A stretch of 64,000 bases of DNA from Polynucleobacter sp. AM-7D1 (GCF_018688455.1 NZ_CP061319.1:1674001-1738000), one strand, 5' to 3'; shown: positions 18,239 through 27,555, counted from the stretch's first letter. Notes: generated by a model from the sequence alone, not told the origin. Numbers and translations: made by a program.

Positions 18239-19947
18239 ATATTTTTGCCCTGCTCCTTCAGCTCTTCTTGATACTCCTTCTGCATTTCGCGCAGGCGCGC
18301 ATCAATACTAGAAGCCTGATAAAAGTCAGCGCCACCAGAAGATCTAGCTATCTTGAGTTGCTCAATGGCAGATGGCCAAGCACCCTCTAGCGCATACTTT
18401 TCTCCAAGAGCGTAATGGCGCATCGGCACATTCTTTGCCTGATCATAGGCATTCGATAACATGGTCCACCAAACCACCTCATTAGGCTGCAACCTAGTGC
18501 GCGCCTTTAACCAGGCAATGGCATCATTAGTGCGGCCTAGTTTCAGGTAAGCATTCATCATCGCTGCGCCAGCAGCATAGGATTGTGGGAAGGCCTTTAA
18601 AGTCGCTTGAGCAATTTGTAGGGCCTCATCACCCTTACCCCTAGCTAATGCTAACTCGGAGGCGGTAATGTCTAAAGATAGGCTCTGTCGAATTATGGGA
18701 GATCCAGGCGCACTTGCGCTATTGGCTAGATTGCGTGCCTGTTGCAAATAGCCTGCAGCCTGATCGAACTTACCTTGCTTTTGAGCAACGAGCGCTAGTC
18801 CATAAAAACCTTCCATCTGTTTGCCTGGAGAAGACTGCTTACTCAGGCTATCAAAGGTATTTTTTAAGTCATACATTTGACTAGAGCTTCCAGACTGCTC
18901 CATACGAGCACGCGCTTTGATGAAGTAAAACTCCACCGCAGTAGGCACATTTCGACTGGCGACATTACGAGCACGATCTTGCATATCCGCAATACGATCA
19001 GTGGTTAATGGGTGAGTGCGCACATAGGATGGAACACCGCTATCCATAATCCCCGTAGCTTTTTGCAACCTCTGGAAGAATCCTGGTGCACCATTCACGT
19101 CGTAACCGCTTGCCGCCAGAATCTGAAAGCCAATACGATCAGCCTCGCGCTCAGCATCCCTCGAGTAGGAGAGTTGATTGTTCACTGCCACCGCCTGACC
19201 ACCCTGCATCAAACCAGAAGCGGCGCCTGGATTGCGTGAGGCAGCTAATGCGCCCAACAAAATACCTGCAAGGGCAATCATCGTGTTGGTGGTCTGCTTG
19301 TCCATCTGACGCGCTAGATGGCGCTGTAAAACGTGGCCAGTCTCATGCCCCATCACTGAGGCTACCTCTGAATCTGTTTCAGCACTCACCAACAAGCCCG
19401 TATGAAAACCAATAAATCCACCAGGCAATGCAAACGCGTTAATACTGCTGTCTTTAACAGCGAATACCTCAAAGTTATAGGCGCCACTGCCCTGCTCATT
19501 AGCCCCACCCAATTGCAAACGTTTTGCAGCTTGCAATAAGCGTCGCTCCATTTGATTTAAATAATCATAGATAGGTAAGTCATTGGAATAATCTGGATCC
19601 GGACGAATCTGGCGCATGATCATCTCGCCATACTTTTTCTCGTCCATACGACTTAAGCTATCGCCACCTGGATCACCCATATCTGGGAGCACAAAGCTTG
19701 GCTGAGTTAGGGGTGTATTGCGTGAGGGCAAATTTGAAGAGCGGGCGTCGGGCGACTGAACTGCTCTACCTAGGTTCTGCAACGCAGCAGAGTCACCCTG
19801 AACCGAGACATCCCCCGTTATCGGGGAGGGCAAAGGACCAGCGGCATAAACAAAGCCAGCGCTTGGCCAAGCCAAGCTCAAAATGAGCTGAGCAGCCAAA
19901 ATTCGCTTAAATAGCGATGATTTTTGCGATGTCTTTATGACTTCCAT
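18229..19947 (-). CDS. Periplasmic M48 metalloprotease with TPR region (BepA-like)
   Basis: A 572-residue exported protein with a signal segment at about residues 15-36. The zinc motif HETGH is at 201-205 and the third ligand is probably in EADRIG near 266. After the protease domain (about 110-310) come several tetratricopeptide-like helices to the end. This plan matches BepA/YfgC, which degrades or assists misfolded outer-membrane proteins such as LptD and BAM partners. lptD itself is at the right edge. It is divergent from moaC with only 23 bases between the starts, so the promoters must overlap. Confidence 0.88.
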   Translation of the reverse strand: MEVIKTSQKSSLFKRILAAQLILSLAWPSAGFVYAAGPLPSPITGDVSVQGDSAALQNLGRAVQSPDARSSNLPSRNTPLTQPSFVLPDMGDPGGDSLSRMDEKKYGEMIMRQIRPDPDYSNDLPIYDYLNQMERRLLQAAKRLQLGGANEQGSGAYNFEVFAVKDSSINAFALPGGFIGFHTGLLVSAETDSEVASVMGHETGHVLQRHLARQMDKQTTNTMIALAGILLGALAASRNPGAASGLMQGGQAVAVNNQLSYSRDAEREADRIGFQILAASGYDVNGAPGFFQRLQKATGIMDSGVPSYVRTHPLTTDRIADMQDRARNVASRNVPTAVEFYFIKARARMEQSGSSSQMYDLKNTFDSLSKQSSPGKQMEGFYGLALVAQKQGKFDQAAGYLQQARNLANSASAPGSPIIRQSLSLDITASELALARGKGDEALQIAQATLKAFPQSYAAGAAMMNAYLKLGRTNDAIAWLKARTRLQPNEVVWWTMLSNAYDQAKNVPMRHYALGEKYALEGAWPSAIEQLKIARSSGGADFYQASSIDARLREMQKEYQEELKEQGKNMPS

Positions 19948-19970
19948 CCCTATATGGTAAAACTTATCCC

Positions 19971-20450
19971 ATGAACAAACTAACTCATTTTGACGCCTCC
20001 GGCCAAGCCCATATGGTTAATGTGGGTGACAAGCCTAATACTCACCGAATTGCCCTTGCTGGCGGCAAGATTTCGATGTTACCTAGCACCTTCAAAATGG
20101 TAGAGGGAGGAACGCATAAGAAGGGTGACGTTCTCGGTATCGCCAGAATTGCAGGCATTCAGGCTTCTAAAAAAACATCTGATCTGATTCCCCTTTGCCA
20201 TCCCTTGGCTTTGACCCATGTAAGTCTGGAATTTGTCCTACACCCAGAAACCAGTAGCATTAGCTGCCAAGTGAGAGCCGAAACCACAGGGCCCACAGGC
20301 GTTGAAATGGAGGCCCTCACCGCAGTTCAAGTCGCCCTACTCACCATCTATGATATGTGCAAAGCAGTCGACCGTGGCATGGTCATGGGTGATGTAAAAC
20401 TACTTGAGAAGAGTGGCGGCAAGTCTGGCGAATGGAAAATTGCCGAATAA
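19971..20450 (+). CDS. moaC: Cyclic pyranopterin monophosphate synthase (MoaC)
   Basis: A 159-residue enzyme for the second step of molybdenum cofactor synthesis. Diagnostic segments are the LIPLCHPL motif near residue 75 and VGVEME-like TGVEMEALT with [11 protein letters not shown] near 110-140, which hold the active-site residues. Length is normal. No other moa gene is nearby in this window. It ends 13 bases before a small membrane-protein gene, so the two may be cotranscribed. Confidence 0.96.
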   Translation: MNKLTHFDASGQAHMVNVGDKPNTHRIALAGGKISMLPSTFKMVEGGTHKKGDVLGIARIAGIQASKKTSDLIPLCHPLALTHVSLEFVLHPETSSISCQVRAETTGPTGVEMEALTAVQVALLTIYDMCKAVDRGMVMGDVKLLEKSGGKSGEWKIAE

Positions 20451-20463
20451 TTTTGGAGGATAT

Positions 20464-20670
20464 ATGGCAGGAAAACTCAGTAAAAACGGCATTGCAATCC
20501 TTGCCAGCTTAGGTGTTGGCATCACCATGACTATTTTGTACTTCAACGAAAACATCAGCTTGTTTTTCGCTATTGTGTTTGCCTTGATTTTTAGCACAAT
20601 CTCGAATTACGTCATCCTCGGCAGGGAAGCCTTTAAAGACAAATATGGAATGAACAAAAAGAAGAAATAA
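20464..20670 (+). CDS. Small membrane protein of unknown function (68 aa)
   Basis: The start is ATG 20464, placed by GGAGGA at 20455-20460; longer readings into moaC are not supported. The 68-residue product has two membrane segments (about 8-27 and 31-50) and a Lys-rich C-terminal tail, which suggests the tail stays in the cytoplasm. I know no family for it. It follows moaC by 13 bases and is convergent with another small membrane-protein gene. Confidence 0.75.
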   Translation: MAGKLSKNGIAILASLGVGITMTILYFNENISLFFAIVFALIFSTISNYVILGREAFKDKYGMNKKKK

Positions 20671-20690
20671 AAAATGCCCGTCAGGGCATT
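20667..20690 (-). terminator. Rho-independent terminator
   Basis: Arms AATGCCC and GGGCATT (20673-20690) with a 4-base loop are followed on the minus strand by a run of six T. It ends the minus-strand gene at 20694. Its T run starts inside the stop codon of the plus-strand gene. Confidence 0.8.
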
Positions 20691-20693
20691 GAT

Positions 20694-21050
20694 TTAACTC
20701 TTCTTTCTACCCCATGGCTCCATATGGGCATGGCGACGAATAATAAAATCAAAAATAATTTTCATCCACAAGGTTGAGCCAGCAATTGCTGACCAGGTTT
20801 CATAAGGTAAACCTAAAACCACCACGCCAAAAATGGCGTAAGTCATGATTAATCCCCCAAGCAAATTGAGAGCACCAACAATCAGGGCAAATTTATGAGG
20901 GTTCTTAGGCGACTTGCCGCCCTTCAGCGCTACCTCTGAGTAGTCTTTCTTGACCAGCACCCACCAGGCGCGGCGATACCAGTAAAACGCGATAGGGAAC
21001 ATGGCCAGAAACAAAATCCATGTCAGGGCTGTACTGATATCAAAAACCAT
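20694..21050 (-). CDS. Integral membrane protein of unknown function (118 aa)
   Basis: A 118-residue protein with three likely membrane segments at about 7-24, 53-76 and 82-102, separated by a basic loop (KGGKSPKNPHK) and ending in RRHAHMEPWGRKKS. It has no motif that I recognise. A GAGG-type ribosome site precedes the start. It lies downstream of the symporter operon but beyond a strong terminator, so it probably has its own promoter. Confidence 0.7.
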   Translation of the reverse strand: MVFDISTALTWILFLAMFPIAFYWYRRAWWVLVKKDYSEVALKGGKSPKNPHKFALIVGALNLLGGLIMTYAIFGVVVLGLPYETWSAIAGSTLWMKIIFDFIIRRHAHMEPWGRKKS

Positions 21051-21084
21051 TGAATACCTCTTTAATTAAAGTCGGTTCATTTTA

Positions 21085-21128
21085 GACTAATAAAAAAGGC
21101 CCTCTTGCGGGGGCCTTTTTTATTAGTC
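21085..21128. terminator. Strong bidirectional terminator downstream of the symporter
   Basis: An 18-bp perfect inverted repeat starts GACTAATAAAAAAGGCCC and ends with its complement, around an 8-base loop. It has an A run on one side and a T run on the other, so it can end transcripts from either strand. It separates the symporter operon from the 118-residue membrane protein gene. Confidence 0.85.
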
Positions 21129-21151
21129 GGCACTAGCGAACTAGTACCGAC
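21126..21151. repeat. Second inverted repeat adjoining the terminator
   Basis: GTCGGCACTAG and CTAGTACCGAC pair with one mismatch around CGAA. The first three bases are shared with the terminator stem just before it, so the two hairpins cannot both be complete. It lies 17 bases after the symporter stop codon on that gene's strand. Confidence 0.6.
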
Positions 21152-21168
21152 AATGACATGCACTCTAA

Positions 21169-22974
21169 TTAGTGTGCGCCATCTACTGCTTTTGAACCAC
21201 GTGGAATACGTACAGCTTCAACCATTGCCTGGATGTGTGCTGGTGGCTCTTTAGTTACTTTATCAACTGCGAAAGCTACGATAAAGTTCACAGCCGCACC
21301 AATCGCACCGAAGGCTTCTGGAGTAATACCGAAGAAGCTATTCGCACCACCAATGAGACCAAGATACTCAGTACCCTTGATGAAGAAAATACCTTTGTGT
21401 GCGAACACATAGAACAAGGTGATGAAAAGACCAGCAAGCATACCGGCAATTGCACCTTCTTTGTTCATCTTCTTGGAGAAGATACCCATCATGATTGCAG
21501 GGAACAAGGAGCTAGCAGCAATACCGAATGCTAAGGCCACAGTACCCGCCGCAAACCCTGGCGGATTCAAGCCAAGATAACCCGCAATAACGATCGATAC
21601 TGCCATCGCAATCTTACCGGCCATCAACTCGCCCTTCTCACTAATCTCAGGCATAAATACGTTCTTGACCAAATCGTGAGAAATCGCAGCAGAAATCGCC
21701 ATCAACAAACCAGCAGCTGTAGAAAGCGCCGCAGCTAAACCACCCGCTGCAACCAGACCGATAACCCAGTTTGGCAACATCGCAATTTCAGGGTTAGCCA
21801 ACACGATGATGTCAGCATTCACTGTCAACTCGTTGCCTTTCCAACCAGCAGCATTTGCTTTGTCAGCAGCAGCTTGATTTTTGGTTTTGTCGTTGTAGTA
21901 CTGAACACGACCGTCACCATTCTTATCTTGCCACTTCAACAAACCAGTTTTTTCCCAACGAGCCATCCATGCTGGACGTGCGTCAGCTTTGATGCTTGAC
22001 TCAACTGCAAACAAATCACCGTTAGTTGCAACAGCTGTATTTACTGTAGCAATCAAGTTGTACTTAGCCATTGCTGCAACAGCAGGAGCAGTAGTGTACA
22101 AAGCGGCAATAAAGATCAATGCCCAACCAGCAGATGAACGTGCATCAGCAACTGTTTTCACAGTAAAGAAGCGCATGATCACGTGTGGCAAACCAGCAGT
22201 ACCAATCATCAATGAGAGTGTGTACACAAACATATTGAGCTTGCTACCAGCAGTTGTGGTTGTGTATTGACCAAATCCAAGTTCAGTTACCACTGTGTCA
22301 AGACGTGCCAACAAGGAAACATCTGAACCAGTCAAGTTTGCACCCAAACCAAACTGTGGAATTGCAACACCAGTCAATGCCAATGAAATGTATACCGCAG
22401 GGATGATGTAAGCTACGATCAACACCATGTACTGAGCTACTTGGGTATAAGTAATACCTTTCATACCACCGAACACAGCGTACGCAAACACAATACCCAT
22501 ACCGATATAAATACCAGTCTCAGAAGATACTTCCAAGAAGCGGGCAAACGCGATACCTACACCAGTCATCTGACCAATAATGTAAGTTAAAGAAGCTACG
22601 AGTAAGCAAACAACAGCCACTGTAGATGCTGTCTTAGAGTAGAAGCGATCGCCAATGAACTGTGGAACTGTGAACTTACCGAACTTACGCAGGTACGGAG
22701 CTAGCAAAAGCGCCAAGAGAACGTAGCCGCCAGTCCAACCCATAAGGAAGAGACCGCCGCCGTAGCCCATATTGGAAATCAAGCCAGCCATCGAAATGAA
22801 AGAAGCAGCAGACATCCAGTCAGCCGCTGTCGCCATACCGTTCATTACTGGGTTAACGTCACCACCGGCAACGTAGAACTCACTAGTAGAGCCTGCACGT
22901 GCCCATATCGCAATACCGATATAGAGCGCGAAGCTCAGACCAACCATGAGATATATAGTTGTTTGTAATTCCAT
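21169..22974 (-). CDS. Na+/solute symporter, VC_2705 subfamily (ActP-like large subunit)
   Basis: A 601-residue SSS-family carrier with about 13 membrane segments. It starts with the family region from YLMVGLSF to SEFYVAGG and ADWMSAASFISMAG, near the sodium site. It differs from plain ActP by a hydrophilic stretch at about 325-390 holding DKNGDGRVQYYN at 350-361, which resembles an EF-hand calcium loop except for Asn at position 12. The partner small subunit (DUF4212) lies 12 bases upstream. This pairing marks the VC_2705 group, probably carrying acetate or similar monocarboxylates; substrate is inferred. Regulation may involve the nearby cNMP/CBS/DUF294 protein. Confidence 0.88.
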   Translation of the reverse strand: MELQTTIYLMVGLSFALYIGIAIWARAGSTSEFYVAGGDVNPVMNGMATAADWMSAASFISMAGLISNMGYGGGLFLMGWTGGYVLLALLLAPYLRKFGKFTVPQFIGDRFYSKTASTVAVVCLLVASLTYIIGQMTGVGIAFARFLEVSSETGIYIGMGIVFAYAVFGGMKGITYTQVAQYMVLIVAYIIPAVYISLALTGVAIPQFGLGANLTGSDVSLLARLDTVVTELGFGQYTTTTAGSKLNMFVYTLSLMIGTAGLPHVIMRFFTVKTVADARSSAGWALIFIAALYTTAPAVAAMAKYNLIATVNTAVATNGDLFAVESSIKADARPAWMARWEKTGLLKWQDKNGDGRVQYYNDKTKNQAAADKANAAGWKGNELTVNADIIVLANPEIAMLPNWVIGLVAAGGLAAALSTAAGLLMAISAAISHDLVKNVFMPEISEKGELMAGKIAMAVSIVIAGYLGLNPPGFAAGTVALAFGIAASSLFPAIMMGIFSKKMNKEGAIAGMLAGLFITLFYVFAHKGIFFIKGTEYLGLIGGANSFFGITPEAFGAIGAAVNFIVAFAVDKVTKEPPAHIQAMVEAVRIPRGSKAVDGAH

Positions 22975-22986
22975 GAAAATCTCCTG

Positions 22987-23247
22987 TTAGTCTTCGTGAA
23001 CGTCGAACTGACGGTCAATTTTGCCCATACTGCTCTTGTACCACCAAATTAAGGCGATAAAGATCACTAAGGAACCTTGTTGAGCAAACCAAAATCCAAG
23101 TGGATATCCACCAAGATGAAATGCATTCATTTGTTCAACAAATAAAATGCCGGCACCGAAAGAAACTAAGAACCAAACAATCAAGATCCTAGTCAATAAG
23201 CCCAAGGTAGCTTTCCAGTAGCCGTGAGCGTCATGAGAATGTTGCAT
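22987..23247 (-). CDS. DUF4212 small subunit of the sodium/substrate symporter
   Basis: An 86-residue membrane protein with two membrane segments at about 15-37 and 47-65, the first in the TRILIVWFLVSFGAGI region, which is the DUF4212 signature. Members are always found beside VC_2705-type symporters and are thought to form a complex with them. GGAGGGAAT precedes the start, a strong ribosome site. Upstream to 23488 is 241 bases with no gene, which should hold the promoter of both genes; I could not assign a sure -35/-10 pair. Confidence 0.9.
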   Translation of the reverse strand: MQHSHDAHGYWKATLGLLTRILIVWFLVSFGAGILFVEQMNAFHLGGYPLGFWFAQQGSLVIFIALIWWYKSSMGKIDRQFDVHED

Positions 23248-23488
23248 ATTCCCTCCAGAGAATCGCTTTAGTTATAACCATAATTCCAGGTTTCCCCAGA
23301 GTCCTATCCGATCAATAACCGCAAAATACGCAGCTATTTATCATTAATCGCTAATATCGTGGGTATTGGCAAAAGAAATAACTAGTATTAACCCTAAAAA
23401 TTGCTAGGTATAAACCCCCGACTTTTTATTTGAAAACAAGCCATGAATTGACTTGAGTCCCAGCCCCTCAGGAGCACACCCGGATTCA

Positions 23489-24139
23489 CTAGTGACGAGG
23501 CAATTTTCGCAGACGTTTCTCGAGCTGCTCAATCTCCTCAATTGAGCTGGCATGCTGTCTTAATAGTGGCCAAATCTGCATCATGATTTCTGCAGTGGCA
23601 AAGGTATCAGCTGCAGCCTGATGACGCACCGCACACTCAATCCCTAAAAACTGCATCCAGTCATCCATATATTTAGCCTTTACTTCAGGATGACACTTCG
23701 CCACCAATGGCTCGATGTCAATCCAGGCATTCTTTATCTTTCGCCCTAAGAATTGCTTAAAGGTTTTTTGAATCATTGCCTCATCAAACACCGCATGAAA
23801 AGCAAACAATGGAGCATTGCCAACCCACTCCTCAAACTGGAGTAGTGCGGTGGTTGGATCGACACCCGCCTTTTGAGCCTGCACCCCAATGCCATGTAGC
23901 AAAATATTTTCTTTATCGGATGTTTTGCTGGCTTGCTGCTTGAGCACAATCTCAAAGCTATCAGCCAGGTCAATTTTTAGAGTTTGGGTCACTGGATCCA
24001 AATGAATGCAGATTGCAGCAATTTCTATCAAACTGGCTTTACGGGTATTGAGGCCAGTCGTCTCTACATCCAGCACAACCCAACGGTAAGGATCCATGGG
24101 TGCCGCGCCCCACAAGCCCTTAATCCAATCGATATTCAT
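23489..24139 (-). CDS. DEDD-family 3'-5' exonuclease (Pol III epsilon-like)
   Basis: A 216-residue protein of the DnaQ-like fold. The first motif holds D24 and E26 in VVLDVETTGL, the second is in FHAVFDEAM, and the last has HQAAADTFATAE, so the four acidic residues and catalytic His are present. It is shorter and different from replicative DnaQ. It starts 2 bases after the DUF294 regulator gene and is therefore cotranscribed with it. Such exonucleases accompany DUF294/CBS proteins beside acetate-type symporters in many Betaproteobacteria. Whether it acts on DNA, RNA or a nucleotide signal is unknown. Confidence 0.85.
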   Translation of the reverse strand: MNIDWIKGLWGAAPMDPYRWVVLDVETTGLNTRKASLIEIAAICIHLDPVTQTLKIDLADSFEIVLKQQASKTSDKENILLHGIGVQAQKAGVDPTTALLQFEEWVGNAPLFAFHAVFDEAMIQKTFKQFLGRKIKNAWIDIEPLVAKCHPEVKAKYMDDWMQFLGIECAVRHQAAADTFATAEIMMQIWPLLRQHASSIEEIEQLEKRLRKLPRH

Positions 24140-24141
24140 GT

Positions 24142-26064
24142 TTATTGACCAAATGCGCGCTCGAGGCGCTGCTGGAAGTTTCGTGTGACGCTCAAGGATT
24201 CTTTCAAAATACGTCGATCAATATTGTTCAGGCTATTGAGCTCAATGGCATTTGGATTGCCATCGATTTCATGGCCATCAATCTGAATCGATAAACGTAG
24301 CATCTGTAGATATTCAAATGCTGTCACCCAGGACATGTACTCTGCCTCAGGAACTTTTAAAGCCTGGCCTACTGCTATGAGACGCTCTCTGGTATTGGTT
24401 TCCGGTATGGCGTTTGCCAAAGCATAAATTCGTGCAGCATCCACCAAGATTGCAGTGCCATGTTTTTTTAAGTCAATACATTGCTTGCCATCGAGCTTGA
24501 TCGTATCTAATCCACCATGCCAGGTAATAGGCACCTTCATGCGTAATGAATTGTCAGCCAACTGCTTCAGGAAACGCAGATTGGGAGGAGCATGAGTCAG
24601 GATGATTTCCTTCATCTTCAGGAGTAAGTCGGGATTGCCCGCAACTCTTCTAAAGTCAAAGTAAATACTGGCGTTTAATAAATTCTCACCAGAACCTTCG
24701 TCAATCCAATGGGCAAACTTACGATTCCACTCGGCCTCACTTAGACAGATCTTTGGATTGCTCGCCATCACATTGCCTTTGCACAATGGATAACCACAAA
24801 CATCCAAGGCCTTATTCACATCTAGAGCAAAAGCAAGATACTTTTCCCGTACAGCATCACTAGCTTCTCCTGCAAATACCAGGGCATTATCTTGATCAGT
24901 TGCAATGGTTTGCTCAGAGCGGCCCTCAGAACCCAAGGCAATCCAAGCAAAGCTCTTCATATCGATGTTGTGCTGGTGTGCGTATAACTCAATCAACCTG
25001 TCACACACTAAATCATTCAAATCACTAATCAATCTGGTTAACTGCTTAGCCTGAACCCCTTGACCAATCAGGTTCTTAGCAAAACGTCGAACATCTTTTG
25101 CGCACAGCGCTACGCTCGCCAAATCAGGTGCAGAGCGAATCGCCATACTGATGTGCTTTAGCGAGAGTCTCTGCATCGCAAATAAATCTCTCTCTGAGAG
25201 AATATTGACCACCTCTTTGCCATCCATTACTGGAATATGTCTAATCCCCAGCTGCAAGAATATTAAGGCTGCATCCTGAGCGCTATCGCGGATGGTGAGT
25301 GATTTCACCCCTTGAGTCATCACCTCTTTGATGGGCAGATTTACATCTATCTGAGGGATCGTCACTCTGCCTAAGATGTCATAACGCGTCAAGATGCCCT
25401 GCAGCCCTTCTTCTGAGTCACCTACCAAGATCGAACCAACTCTGCGCTCGTGCATTAATGTGAGTGCCTCTTTGATGCTGGTATTAGGAGTGACACACAA
25501 TGGTTTTTTGCGTGGCAAATCTCCCAAAGGTGTTTCTAAAGACTGCTCTGAGAAAATTTGTGATGTATAGGTTCTCTGCAATACCTGCCAAGAACGCTCT
25601 AAGAATTTCATAATGCTTTGACTTAAAAAGTCAGCAAACTGTGGCGACATTTCTGCCAAACGCCGCATCACATCAGTTGTAATACTTAAACAGAAACAAT
25701 CACCAATAGCGGCATAGGTTGCGGTTGGAGATCGCCCTGCCATTGCAGCACTGACCGGAAAGAGCTCTCCCGCTTCAAACTCATGTGCCTCACCCGCTTC
25801 ATTGGAGAGACCACGACGAGAGACAACGCCGCCCTTACGAATAAAAAACAATCTATTGACCGGTGGACTCTGCGGAGACAGAAATACCTCATCTGGCGCA
25901 AAGTACTCTTCCTGCGAATTTTCAATAAAGAAATCTACATGCTCTGGCTTCATTTCAGAAAACGGCAGAACCTGCATCATCTGCTGAGTCAGATTCACAA
26001 TCAAACTGCGAGATGGGCTAGTTTTCTTCAAGGCATCCTCTGTTCTTCGCTTTACTTTAACCAT
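24142..26064 (-). CDS. cNMP-binding/CBS/DUF294 nucleotidyltransferase-like regulator
   Basis: A 640-residue soluble protein with four parts: a cyclic-nucleotide-binding-like barrel at about 25-150, a pair of CBS domains at about 185-305, a nucleotidyltransferase domain with GSEGR at 378-382 and acidic D390 and D392 (related to GlnD uridylyltransferase), and a DUF294 C-terminal domain from about 480. The catalytic-looking residues are intact, so it may modify a protein. It is followed 2 bases later by the exonuclease and then, after a gap, by the symporter operon. I infer an adenylate- or nucleotide-sensing control of transport; the target is unknown. Confidence 0.88.
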   Translation of the reverse strand: MVKVKRRTEDALKKTSPSRSLIVNLTQQMMQVLPFSEMKPEHVDFFIENSQEEYFAPDEVFLSPQSPPVNRLFFIRKGGVVSRRGLSNEAGEAHEFEAGELFPVSAAMAGRSPTATYAAIGDCFCLSITTDVMRRLAEMSPQFADFLSQSIMKFLERSWQVLQRTYTSQIFSEQSLETPLGDLPRKKPLCVTPNTSIKEALTLMHERRVGSILVGDSEEGLQGILTRYDILGRVTIPQIDVNLPIKEVMTQGVKSLTIRDSAQDAALIFLQLGIRHIPVMDGKEVVNILSERDLFAMQRLSLKHISMAIRSAPDLASVALCAKDVRRFAKNLIGQGVQAKQLTRLISDLNDLVCDRLIELYAHQHNIDMKSFAWIALGSEGRSEQTIATDQDNALVFAGEASDAVREKYLAFALDVNKALDVCGYPLCKGNVMASNPKICLSEAEWNRKFAHWIDEGSGENLLNASIYFDFRRVAGNPDLLLKMKEIILTHAPPNLRFLKQLADNSLRMKVPITWHGGLDTIKLDGKQCIDLKKHGTAILVDAARIYALANAIPETNTRERLIAVGQALKVPEAEYMSWVTAFEYLQMLRLSIQIDGHEIDGNPNAIELNSLNNIDRRILKESLSVTRNFQQRLERAFGQ

Positions 26065-26102
26065 TCAATTTATCGCGTCATTAGGCTACTGTCTATATGA
26101 TT

Positions 26103-26140
26103 TGACCCACTTATTTGATCGTAATCAAATAAGTGGGTCA
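26103..26140. terminator. Perfect 17-bp inverted repeat after the pilin gene
   Basis: The arms TGACCCACTTATTTGAT and its exact complement flank the loop CGTA. It lies between the pilin stop and the start of the DUF294 gene. There is no long T run on either strand, so it may be a transcript-stabilising hairpin, a weak terminator or an operator. Confidence 0.6.
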
Positions 26141-26189
26141 TTCTCTTATCCAATCCCCCATGCCTTGCTTCTACGAAGCAAAGAGTGGC

Positions 26190-26705
26190 TTACTTAGCGA
26201 GTCGGCACTCTGAGGGTAGCAATTGAGGAGATAAGTTGCTATCTGGGCTTCTGCAAGACCAGCCTCCTGACCATAATGAGGACTCTGGTCTTGATAAATC
26301 GATTGCGCTTGGGATGATTGCATCAGGCTCATTTGTTGGAATGAGATACAAGGTGTTTTTACCCACAGGTGCCACATTGGCTTGATAGCCAATGACAATG
26401 GTCCCAGAAGGATCAATTTCAATGAACTTGACATTGCGAGTTGGTGCAAAAGTGAAGGCTCCCTGCGTTGCCTCATCCATCGCTACAGCGCCTCTACTAG
26501 AAAATACTTCCGTGACGGCAAGCTTGGCAGTAGAAGCGAGATTCAAGCCCTCCACAATGCGGCTTCGGGCTATGTAATCTTGATATTTAGGAACGGCTAC
26601 TGCAACCAAGATACCAATGATGGCTACAACCACCATTACCTCGATCAAGGTAAAGCCAGCCTCTTTGGACTGATCGTTGTTGGAGCGCGATGCTGAATTT
26701 TTCAT
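26190..26705 (-). CDS. pilA: Type IV major pilin-like prepilin
   Basis: A 171-residue prepilin with a charged leader of 17 residues that ends in G before FTLIEVMVVVAIIGIL, the class III signal cut and methylated by PilD; the conserved Glu at mature position 5 is present. The C-terminal half has a Cys pair (WSCRSP and PSECRL) able to form the D-region disulfide. AGGGG lies upstream as ribosome site. The leader is longer than the 6-7 residues common in PilA. It sits downstream of recA-sucCD-terC, the position of pilA in Ralstonia as far as I recall. Pili for adhesion, motility or DNA uptake are the expected role. Confidence 0.88.
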   Translation of the reverse strand: MKNSASRSNNDQSKEAGFTLIEVMVVVAIIGILVAVAVPKYQDYIARSRIVEGLNLASTAKLAVTEVFSSRGAVAMDEATQGAFTFAPTRNVKFIEIDPSGTIVIGYQANVAPVGKNTLYLIPTNEPDAIIPSAIDLSRPESSLWSGGWSCRSPDSNLSPQLLPSECRLAK

Positions 26706-26815
26706 GTAAATACCCCTAGTTAAATCACCCTATGATCCAACATAGAGCCATTTTTCTAGGGGTCTACTGCTATCAGATTTCTCTGATTTTAATGCGCGCT
26801 ACTCGGTAAAACTAA

Positions 26816-27514
26816 TTAAGCCTTTTTATGACTGCGCTTAACCAACTCACCTGCAGCCATCACCGCAATCGCACCAATAGCACCAGCAACCAAGCTATAT
26901 GACTCCACTCCAGCGCCAAAGAACTTAATTACTCCTGGATCAGACATGATCATGCCGCCTGCAATCCAGCCCAACAAGCCAGCACCTGCAGTAACGATAA
27001 TCGGGAAACGATCAATCAAGTACAGCACGATACGACTGCCGCCAATAATGAGTGGCACTGAAACCAACAGACCAAAAATGATGTAGCCCAGCTGATGTGC
27101 TTGATCATCAACTTGACCAGCAGCACCGGCAATTGCCAACACGTTATCCAAACTCATCACGATGTCAGCAACGATGATGGTTTTAATAGCAGCAAAGAGC
27201 TTGTCTGGGGCTTGGAGATCGTGTTCCTCATCACCGCCAGAATCGACCATTAATTTGTAGCCGATCCATAGCAATAACAGACCACCAACAAACTTTAAGA
27301 ACGGAATCTGTAGCAGCGTCACAGCAAAGGCCACCAAGACAATACGCAAGATGATTGCGCCTGCCGTACCCCACAAAATACCTTTACGACGTTGATTGGG
27401 GTGAAGATTTCTGCAAGCTAAGGCAATTACAACAGCGTTATCACCGCCCAACAGAATATCGATCAAGATGATCTGCGCAACGACAGACCAATCTAGCATT
27501 GTTAAAAACTCCAT
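26816..27514 (-). CDS. TerC/YjbE-family integral membrane protein
   Basis: A 232-residue membrane protein with about seven membrane segments. The two family motifs with buried acidic residues are visible: DILLGGDNAVVIAL near residue 20 and DIVMSLDNVLAIAGAAG near 115. TerC proteins are metal exporters, mostly of manganese, some acting with secreted metalloenzymes. AAGAGGATGAC places the start. It lies after sucD beyond a terminator. I looked for the yybP-ykoY manganese riboswitch in the short leader and there is no room for one. Confidence 0.9.
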   Translation of the reverse strand: MEFLTMLDWSVVAQIILIDILLGGDNAVVIALACRNLHPNQRRKGILWGTAGAIILRIVLVAFAVTLLQIPFLKFVGGLLLLWIGYKLMVDSGGDEEHDLQAPDKLFAAIKTIIVADIVMSLDNVLAIAGAAGQVDDQAHQLGYIIFGLLVSVPLIIGGSRIVLYLIDRFPIIVTAGAGLLGWIAGGMIMSDPGVIKFFGAGVESYSLVAGAIGAIAVMAAGELVKRSHKKA

Positions 27515-27555
27515 GTCATCCTCTTATATTTTTATGTTTTAACTACGGGCACTGC

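Noticed and set aside
19012..19415. Open frames on the plus strand inside the M48 protease gene
   Set aside because: They lie wholly within a conserved coding gene on the other strand and show no family features.
27515..27555. yybP-ykoY manganese riboswitch upstream of the TerC-type gene
   Set aside because: The leader before the preceding terminator is about 40 bases, too short for this riboswitch.
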